Origin: an uncultured Chlorobiaceae bacterium
GTDB taxonomy: Bacteria > Bacteroidota > Chlorobiia > Chlorobiales > Chlorobiaceae
Length of the DNA stretch: 64,000 bases
Direction: 5' to 3'
NCBI GenBank assembly: GCA_903839405.1
Contig: CAIMCD010000014.1
Span: forward strand, 124,001 to 188,000
Part shown: positions 58,088 through 64,000 of the stretch, one piece after another
How the letters are laid out: every line of letters begins with the position of its first letter
How positions within the stretch are numbered: the first letter of the stretch is position 1
Notes under the pieces: generated by a model
Seen by the model: only the letters and a program-made list of their open reading frames with translations
Database searches by the model: none
What the model was told of the DNA's origin: nothing
Position numbers and translations under genes: made by a program

Positions 58088-59461
58088 CTACGTTATGCAG
58101 TAACTTTTGACATTGACGAACTCCCGAATACCGAAGCTGGAGAGTTCCCGGCCGTATCCGGAGTGTTTGACTCCGCCAAACGGTAGGCGTGGATCGGATT
58201 TTACCATGCCGTTGATAAAACAGCTTCCGGCCTCAAGCTGATCGGCTACACCGAGCGCCCTTTCCGAATCAGCAGAAAAGACCGCTGAGCCAAGGCCGTA
58301 AGGGGTATCGTTGGCAATCAGCACCGCTTCCTGATCATCGTGAGCTTCAATCAGGGTTGCAACCGGACCAAAGGTCTCCTCACTGTAGACATCCATCCCC
58401 TTGCGCACTCCGGAAAGGAGGGTTGGCGGATAGAAAAAGCCTTTGGTTGCAGGAATTACTCCGCCGCAAAGCAGCCGCGCTCCCTGATGCACGCTTCGCT
58501 CAACCTGGAGGTGAAGCTGCTCGCGCAGGTCACGTCGAGCCATCGGGCCAACCTCCACCCCGGCATCAAAGGGATCACCCATAACGACCGCTCTCAAGCG
58601 GTGCAGAAGCAGGCTTTCAAACTGCTCAAAAACCGAGGTGTGCACAATAAAGCGCTTGGCCGCTATACAGCTCTGGCCGCTGTTGAGCAGGCGGGCCGCA
58701 ACGCAGTGGTTAACCGCTGCAGGAAGGTCGGCATCATCGAGCACAATGTAGGGGTCACTGCCGCCAAGCTCAAGCACGCTCCGTTTCAGCGCCCGGCCAG
58801 CCTTGGCCGCAACCGCCTGGCCAGCCGCCGTACTTCCTGTGATCGATACCGCCTGCACGGCGGGGTGCTCGATCATGAAGCCGGTCAGGCGATCAACATC
58901 CTCAACCGCAAGATGCACCGTCCGGTAGAGATCCTCGGGAAAGCCAGCCTCGCGGAACAGCTCTTCAATCGCAATGGCTGAACCGGTCACGTTTGGAGCA
59001 TGTTTGACCAGAGTAGCGTTTCCCGCCATAATGGCCGGTGCGGCAAAGCGGAAAACCTGCCAGAAGGGAAAATTCCACGGCATGATGCCGAGCACAAGAC
59101 CGAGCGGCTGAAATTTCACCACACCCCTTGCGCTGTCAAGCCGACTCTCTTCGGGCTTTAAAAAGAGTTCCGCATTGTCGGCATAGTAGTCGCAAACCAG
59201 GGCGGATTTCACAACCTCGGCCAGAGCCTGCGCAAGCGGCTTGCCCATTTCGCGGCTGATCAGGGCGGCATGTTGCTCTTTCTGTTGACGAAGAAGGGAG
59301 GCGAGGTGCTTCATACGTTCACTGCGCTGTGCAAAGGAAACTCCTCTCCATGAAAGAAAATCACGGCGGGTTGCGGTGATGGTCGATTCGATTTCGCCGG
59401 AACTCATGGTGTTATATTCGCCAAGCGGTTCTTGGGTGGATGGATTGAGGGTAATGATCAT
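58088..59461 (-). CDS. gabD: Aldehyde dehydrogenase (succinate-semialdehyde type)
   Basis: This 457-residue NAD(P)-dependent aldehyde dehydrogenase has MPWNFPFWQVFRFAAPAI, VSITGSTAAGQ, ELGGSDPYIV, catalytic Cys in NSGQSCIAAKRF and EETFGPVA. Sequence flavour and length fit succinate-semialdehyde dehydrogenases of the GabD/YneI (Sad) type, although specificity is not proven. In a green sulfur bacterium it might help close part of the TCA cycle through succinate semialdehyde or clear aldehydes. Confidence 0.85.
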   Translation of the reverse strand: MIITLNPSTQEPLGEYNTMSSGEIESTITATRRDFLSWRGVSFAQRSERMKHLASLLRQQKEQHAALISREMGKPLAQALAEVVKSALVCDYYADNAELFLKPEESRLDSARGVVKFQPLGLVLGIMPWNFPFWQVFRFAAPAIMAGNATLVKHAPNVTGSAIAIEELFREAGFPEDLYRTVHLAVEDVDRLTGFMIEHPAVQAVSITGSTAAGQAVAAKAGRALKRSVLELGGSDPYIVLDDADLPAAVNHCVAARLLNSGQSCIAAKRFIVHTSVFEQFESLLLHRLRAVVMGDPFDAGVEVGPMARRDLREQLHLQVERSVHQGARLLCGGVIPATKGFFYPPTLLSGVRKGMDVYSEETFGPVATLIEAHDDQEAVLIANDTPYGLGSAVFSADSERALGVADQLEAGSCFINGMVKSDPRLPFGGVKHSGYGRELSSFGIREFVNVKSYCIT

Positions 59462-59567
59462 GGGTCATCCGGTGGTTTCGATTACAAAAACTCAAGGGCA
59501 GCACCGCACTATCGTCGTCTTGAAACACGCTTTCAGTGGCAGGGCGGCAACAAAAAGGAAAAAAGGA

Positions 59568-60533
59568 TTAGCGTTCGCTCTCAATACTCGTGTAGAGAGC
59601 AAGATAACTCTCATAACGGTCAGGATCAATAAGCCCGCTCTCAACCGCTTTTACAATACCGCACCCTGGCTCAACCGTATGGGAACAGGAAGAGAAGGCG
59701 CAATCCGGCATATAGTGGGTAAACTCCCTGAAGTAAAAGCGGAGGTTCTCCCGGGTGATCCCTGAAAGGTTGAACTCCCTGATGCCCGGCGTATCAATCA
59801 CATAGCCTCCATCGGGAAGCGGAAGCATTGCGGCATTGCTGGTGGTATGCACCCCCTTGCCGGACTTCATGCTGGTTCTGGCGGTTTTCAGTCGCCGTTC
59901 ACCCACAAGCCGGTTGATCAGGGTTGACTTGCCCACACCGGAGTGACCACTGAATGCCGACATTTTTCCCATCAGCGCCTCCCTCAGCACCTCAAGACCT
60001 TCACGCTTCCCCGCACTGGTATAGAGAATCTGGTAACCGAGGGCATGATAGGGCACCATCAACTCCGTGGTCATGGAGGAGTTTTCAAGATCCATCTTGT
60101 TGACCACAATCACCGGATGCAGATGCTCGGACTCGGCAAAGACCAGGTACCGGTCAATCAGGCGGGTTGAGAGAGGGGGATTGGTGGCTGAGACCACAAC
60201 AACCAGTTGATCGATATTGGCCGCAATCACCTGCACCTTCTCCTTGCTGCGGTTGCGGCGAAGATCCCGTTTCCGGGTCAGGGCGCTACGGCGAGCTTCA
60301 ATGAGCGTAATAACCGCTTCAAAATAATCCGCACCGGTTTCGGTCTCTTTCAGCACCACCCGGTCACCCACGGCCACAAGGGAGGAGTACTCATTCTCGG
60401 TTTTGGTAGCCGCAATGGTGCGACAGCGGAACTCGGTTCCATCTTCGCTCACCACCCGGTAGGATGAACCGGTAGTTTCAATGACAAGGCCTCGGGTCAC
60501 CCGGCCGGGCTCTTGTTCTCTCTCTATCTTCAA
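59568..60533 (-). CDS. rsgA: Ribosome small-subunit-dependent GTPase RsgA
   Basis: This 321-residue circularly permuted GTPase helps late assembly of the 30S subunit. An OB-fold lies at the N-terminus, then the G4 motif (VVNKMDLE), G1 P-loop (SGHSGVGKSTLINRL) and G3 (DTPGIREF) in permuted order, and the C-terminal zinc site (CAFSSCSHTVEPGC). It is upstream of an aldehyde dehydrogenase gene and downstream of recG on the same strand. Confidence 0.96.
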   Translation of the reverse strand: MKIEREQEPGRVTRGLVIETTGSSYRVVSEDGTEFRCRTIAATKTENEYSSLVAVGDRVVLKETETGADYFEAVITLIEARRSALTRKRDLRRNRSKEKVQVIAANIDQLVVVVSATNPPLSTRLIDRYLVFAESEHLHPVIVVNKMDLENSSMTTELMVPYHALGYQILYTSAGKREGLEVLREALMGKMSAFSGHSGVGKSTLINRLVGERRLKTARTSMKSGKGVHTTSNAAMLPLPDGGYVIDTPGIREFNLSGITRENLRFYFREFTHYMPDCAFSSCSHTVEPGCGIVKAVESGLIDPDRYESYLALYTSIESER

Positions 60534-60562
60534 ATGGCAATACTCCTTCGGTTCAATAAAAA

Positions 60563-62683
60563 CTATCCGATATCGGACAAGGCAAAGCGGTCATGGTAGT
60601 GACGCAGGTAACAGTTTCGGATCATGGCGTGCTCCGGCTTGCGCAACTGGCAATCATCCTCCACCACCATGAATGCGGCCGATCGGGCTGACTCCATGAT
60701 ATGAAAATCCTTGCTCAGATCGGCAATCCTCAACCCGCTCAGGGTGCCGGACTGCTCTTTTCCCAAAATATTTCCCGTTCCGCGAATTTTAGCATCAATT
60801 TCAGAGATCAAAAAACCGTCCGTTGTGGACTCCATGGCCGAGAGCCGCTCACGGGCTTCAGCACTTAACTTGCTGTAGAGCAGAAAACAGGTGGAGGGGT
60901 GCTCCCCCCGGCCAACCCGTCCCCGGAGCTGATGCAACTGGGCCAGACCAAACCGCTCGGCATGCTCAATCACCATAACCGTGGCATTCGGCACATCAAC
61001 GCCAACCTCAATCACCGTTGTGCCCACAAGCAGGTGAATCTCCCCGCGCCGGAACTGCTCCATCACCTGCTCTTTCTCTTCAGAGCTCATCTGACCGTGA
61101 ATAAGCCCAAGCTGGAGATCCCCAAACCGGTTGGTTGAGAGATCCTGAAAACTCTCCACGGCGGCTTTCAAATCCATCTTTTCCGACTCCTCAACCAGAG
61201 GGTAGACAATATAACCCTGCCGTCCCTCAGCAATCTCGGAGCGAAGAAAGGCATAGAGGCGCTCCTTCTGCTCTTCATGGCAAAGGCGTGTTGTCACCGG
61301 CTTGCGTCCTGCCGGCATCTGGCGGATCACCGAAACATCAAGATCCCCGAAAACCCCCATGGTCAGGGTTCGCGGAATCGGTGTGGCCGTCATAAGCAGC
61401 ACATGAGGATTGAGCGCCTTCTCCTGGAGCGCCTTGCGCTGCAACACCCCAAAACGGTGCTGTTCATCAATAATCACCAGCCCGAGCCCGGCATAGTTCA
61501 CCCCCCCCTCAATCATGGCATGGGTGCCGACGGCAATATGCAATTCACCGGTGCTGAGCGCCAGAAGCAGTGCCTCACGCTCTTTTTTGCGCTGCCGGCC
61601 GGTCAAGAGGCCAACCCGAAGACCAAGAGGAGTAAAATAGCGCTTCATAACCAGATAGTGCTGTGCCGCCAGAATCTCGGTAGGAGCCATAAAGGCCGAC
61701 TGCAAACCGTTATCGGCCGCAAGTGCCATGGCAAACATGGCTACAATGGTTTTTCCGGAGCCGACATCTCCCTGCAGCAGGCGGTTCATCGGGCTTCCGC
61801 TTCTGAGGTCGTGATATATTTCACGCACCGCAGTTTTCTGGGCATCGGTCAATACGTAAGGTAAACTGGCAAAAAGCTTTTGGGTAACCTCACCCGAACG
61901 GGTGAACTTTGCCGCGGCCCGGTTGCGGTGGATCTCGCTGTGGCGCAGGGCAAAGAGGAGCTGGGCATAAAAAAGCTCGGTCCACTTCAGCCGGTAACGA
62001 GCCCTCGCAAGAGCCTCATGCGATGAGGGGAAATGAATTTCATGGTAGGCCTCACCAAGCGGCAAAAGAGCATATTCGGCAAGCATGGAACGGGTAAGGT
62101 TCTCCTCCCGACCCGGCGCACACGCTTCAAAGGCACGCAAAATAATAGTACGCAACTGCCTGGAGGTCAACCCCGCCTGCTTCATCGCCTCGCTGGTCTG
62201 GTAGAGCGGAATAATTTTGCCGGTATTATAAAGCTCATAATCGCTCCGCTCACCCTCGCCGGACTCATGAGGAGCCGCAACAAGACGGTCATAATCGGGA
62301 TGCTGCATCTGCGGTTGACGCCCGAAAAAACTCACCTTGCCATGTACGGCAAGCGCCTCGCCCCGAACCACGTTACGCGAAAAAAAACGCACACCCCTGA
62401 ACCAGGTCAGTTCAAGCACACCGGTCGTGTCGCCAATCCAGGCCTTGAAACGTGCTTTTCCGGGAGACGCGCCATCAAGCTGGGTTTTCATCACCGTACC
62501 GACAACCGTTACGGTTTCGCCCTCCGCAAGGTTTCCGATATTTTTCATGGCGCTCCGGTCAAGATAACGACGCGGAAAGTAATCAAATAGGTCATCAATG
62601 GTAACAATACCGGCCTCCCGGAGAATGGAGGCTTTTTTCGTGCCTACGCCCCGGAGGTAGGTAATTGAAGTAATACCGCTCAT
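60563..62683 (-). CDS. recG: ATP-dependent DNA helicase RecG
   Basis: This 706-residue branch-migrating helicase has the N-terminal wedge (OB) domain with VTVVGTVMKTQLDG, Walker A LLQGDVGSGKT, IIDEQHRFGV (DEQH box), LLMTATPIPRT, VYPLVEESEKMDL and QLHQLRGRVGRGEHPS, as expected. It acts in replication fork repair and recombination. An ORF for rpmE lies divergent, about 100 bases away. Confidence 0.96.
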   Translation of the reverse strand: MSGITSITYLRGVGTKKASILREAGIVTIDDLFDYFPRRYLDRSAMKNIGNLAEGETVTVVGTVMKTQLDGASPGKARFKAWIGDTTGVLELTWFRGVRFFSRNVVRGEALAVHGKVSFFGRQPQMQHPDYDRLVAAPHESGEGERSDYELYNTGKIIPLYQTSEAMKQAGLTSRQLRTIILRAFEACAPGREENLTRSMLAEYALLPLGEAYHEIHFPSSHEALARARYRLKWTELFYAQLLFALRHSEIHRNRAAAKFTRSGEVTQKLFASLPYVLTDAQKTAVREIYHDLRSGSPMNRLLQGDVGSGKTIVAMFAMALAADNGLQSAFMAPTEILAAQHYLVMKRYFTPLGLRVGLLTGRQRKKEREALLLALSTGELHIAVGTHAMIEGGVNYAGLGLVIIDEQHRFGVLQRKALQEKALNPHVLLMTATPIPRTLTMGVFGDLDVSVIRQMPAGRKPVTTRLCHEEQKERLYAFLRSEIAEGRQGYIVYPLVEESEKMDLKAAVESFQDLSTNRFGDLQLGLIHGQMSSEEKEQVMEQFRRGEIHLLVGTTVIEVGVDVPNATVMVIEHAERFGLAQLHQLRGRVGRGEHPSTCFLLYSKLSAEARERLSAMESTTDGFLISEIDAKIRGTGNILGKEQSGTLSGLRIADLSKDFHIMESARSAAFMVVEDDCQLRKPEHAMIRNCYLRHYHDRFALSDIG

Positions 62684-62783
62684 CTTAAGGGTTGTAACTG
62701 GATTTTAATTCTTGTATATTAGCACCTTTACTATTTTATTGCCGTTCACCATCATTTATTGTACGATAAAGAAAACGAAAGTC

Positions 62784-63011
62784 ATGAAACAAGATATTCA
62801 TCCAAAGTATACAAGCGTAACGGTTAACTGCGCAAACTGCGGCAACTCCTTTGAAACCCGTTCAACCCGTCCGACCATCAAGGTTGATATCTGCAACAAC
62901 TGCCATCCGTTCTATACCGGCAAGCAGACCCTTGTCGATACCGCCGGCCGTGTGGAGCGTTTCAACAAGCGTTTTGCAAAATCAACCGCTGCACAGGCCA
63001 GCGCCAAATAA
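62784..63011 (+). CDS. rpmE: 50S ribosomal protein L31
   Basis: This 75-residue protein starts at ATG 62784 with MKQDIHPKY. It has the zinc-binding cysteine pattern of the C+ form (CANCGNSF, then [13 protein letters not shown]), so it is the zinc-dependent type. The frame is open to 62712 but that stretch is hydrophobic and unlike L31. It is followed after 48 bases by frr. Confidence 0.96.
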   Translation: MKQDIHPKYTSVTVNCANCGNSFETRSTRPTIKVDICNNCHPFYTGKQTLVDTAGRVERFNKRFAKSTAAQASAK

Positions 63012-63059
63012 GGCCGCTCAACACTTTCCAGAAACCAGCACTAACCCATTGGAACCACT

Positions 63060-63620
63060 ATGAGTGTCAGGGAGGTTTATCAGAAAACTGAGCCTAAAAT
63101 GAAAAAAACCATCGAGGCCTTTCAGCACGAAATTGCCTCGATCAGGACAGGAAAGGCTACAACAACCCTGCTTGACCGGGTCAAGGTTGAAGCCTACGGC
63201 CAGCAGATGCCGCTCAAACAGGTCGGCAATGTCGGTGTTATGGATGTGCATACCCTTATGGTACAGGTGTGGGATAAATCAATGGTCTCGGCCGTTGAGC
63301 GGGCCATCCGCGATGCCAACCTCGGCCTCAACCCTGCGGCTGACGGCCAAAACATCCGGGTCAGCATTCCACCGCTTACCGAAGAGCGCCGTAAAGAGTT
63401 TGTCAAGCTCACCAAAAAATTCGGTGAGGACTCAAAGATCTCCCTGCGCAACCTGCGCCGCGACATGATTCACGAGATTGAAAAACTCGAAAAAGATAAG
63501 GCGATCAGCGAAGACGATAAGAACAAGGGGAAAAAAGATGCGGACGAACTGTTGCATAAATTTGAAAAACAGCTCACCGATCTGATCGGCCTCAAGGAAA
63601 AAGAGATTATGGAAGTATAA
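63060..63620 (+). CDS. frr: Ribosome recycling factor
   Basis: This 186-residue tRNA-shaped protein splits the post-termination ribosome with EF-G. Typical features are ASIRTGKATTTLLD near the N-terminus, IRDANLGLNPAADG, IRVSIPPLTEERRKE and the long C-terminal helix with LRRDMIHEIEKLEKD. It is followed by a strong terminator. Confidence 0.97.
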   Translation: MSVREVYQKTEPKMKKTIEAFQHEIASIRTGKATTTLLDRVKVEAYGQQMPLKQVGNVGVMDVHTLMVQVWDKSMVSAVERAIRDANLGLNPAADGQNIRVSIPPLTEERRKEFVKLTKKFGEDSKISLRNLRRDMIHEIEKLEKDKAISEDDKNKGKKDADELLHKFEKQLTDLIGLKEKEIMEV

Positions 63621-63652
63621 GCCTGGGAGAGCAAACCACTCCCTTGCATCGT

Positions 63653-63685
63653 AAAAAAGCCGGATACTCTCCGGCTTTTTGTTTT
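63653..63685. terminator. Bidirectional terminator between frr and bchY
   Basis: GCCGGA pairs with TCCGGC around a short loop, with A residues before and five T residues after it. It ends frr on the plus strand and, read the other way, follows the bchY stop at 63705. Confidence 0.88.
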
Positions 63686-63704
63686 GGCGGCAGATGCTCT
63701 TTGC

Positions 63705-64000
63705 CTACTGGGTGAAATACTCCTTCATCTTCTGGAAGAGCTCTTTTTTTCCAAGCAGCCCGCTGATCATGCCGAGCACAGTTGCTGCTCCGGCGGCAAA
63801 AAAGAGTGGACGTGCGGAGATGTTGTTGGTGTAATAGATTGCCGGAATGCCCCGCTCCTTGGCAAAGCTGTCGAGCGAGGTGGTGCCGATCACCAGGTCG
63901 GGATGGTAATCCACCACCGCCAGCATATCCTCCTCAAGATATTTCCGGTAACGAATCTCGGTACCAAGCATGGAGAGCAGCTTGTGATCCTCCTCTCCAA
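63705..64000 (-). CDS. bchY: Chlorophyllide reductase subunit BchY, 3' part only
   Basis: The last 98 or so codons of a minus-strand gene extend to the right edge; the frame is open to 64000 (upstream residues EEDHKLLSM). The stretch LVIGTTSLDSFAKERGIPAI, then YYTNNISARPLFFAAGAATV, matches the C-terminal part of BchY, an Fe-S subunit of chlorophyllide a reductase (nitrogenase-like) that reduces the B ring in bacteriochlorophyll a synthesis. Ends with a Lys/Met-rich FQKMKEYFTQ. bchX and bchZ should lie beyond the window if they are linked. Confidence 0.85.
   Translation of the reverse strand, partial: GEEDHKLLSMLGTEIRYRKYLEEDMLAVVDYHPDLVIGTTSLDSFAKERGIPAIYYTNNISARPLFFAAGAATVLGMISGLLGKKELFQKMKEYFTQ

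Noticed and set aside
57834..58103. Small ORF after the PEP-CTERM gene
   Set aside because: It begins inside the PEP-CTERM gene in a different frame, overlaps the aldehyde dehydrogenase end and shows no family feature.

Overview
The window is about 64 kb of chromosome from a green sulfur bacterium (Chlorobiaceae; a Chlorobium, Pelodictyon or Prosthecochloris relative). The evidence is a BchF/BchV-type vinyl hydratase gene, the 3' end of bchY, a form IV RuBisCO-like protein with the replacements known from Chlorobium, a short primary sigma factor of the Bacteroidota/Chlorobiota type, an alternative GlmU and a bacillithiol synthase. Most of it is housekeeping sequence in short operons.

Layout. 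1-6278 (all minus): bchV-like gene, small membrane protein, aldolase/dehydrogenase fusion, LsrF-like thiolase, RuBisCO-like protein, short-chain dehydrogenase and the start of an LptE-like lipoprotein. 6591-13549: recX, pyrH, rpsB-tsf, rplM-rpsI, der, an Mrp ATPase and a NifU-like scaffold. 13555-17116: ftsK and gcvT. 17398-21756: one very large NACHT-type NTPase with a C-terminal nuclease-like domain, alone between housekeeping genes. 21884-28402: two TPM proteins and lemA, a bifunctional (p)ppGpp enzyme and uvrB. 28403-30418: AT-rich accessory segment with a toxin-antitoxin pair and possible structured RNAs. 30419-37982: M16 peptidase, LptF/G permease, SAM hydrolase, protealysin-like protease with its emfourin inhibitor, and rpoD. 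38161-51467: valS, clpP, thyX, accD, a secreted patatin/beta-barrel protein, surE, bshC, a small regulator, a haem-binding protein, trpG and a GlmU-like protein. 51448-55028: a patchwork with a duplicated lipid-kinase fragment, an HNH nuclease gene shaped like an integron gene cassette, a DJ-1 protein, the intact lipid kinase and a tyrosine phosphatase. 55486-57865: a LuxR-type regulator next to a PEP-CTERM surface protein. 58088-64000: aldehyde dehydrogenase, rsgA, recG, rpmE, frr and partial bchY.

Most notable: (i) the NLR-like NTPase-nuclease, a candidate one-gene defence system; (ii) the HNH gene bounded by an attC-like site and a GTTRRRY core, as if one integron cassette had inserted at a secondary site; (iii) the RuBisCO-like protein grouped with an LsrF thiolase and an aldolase/dehydrogenase, which suggests a deoxy-sugar phosphate salvage route. 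All calls come from reading translations and motifs; no database search or folding program was run.
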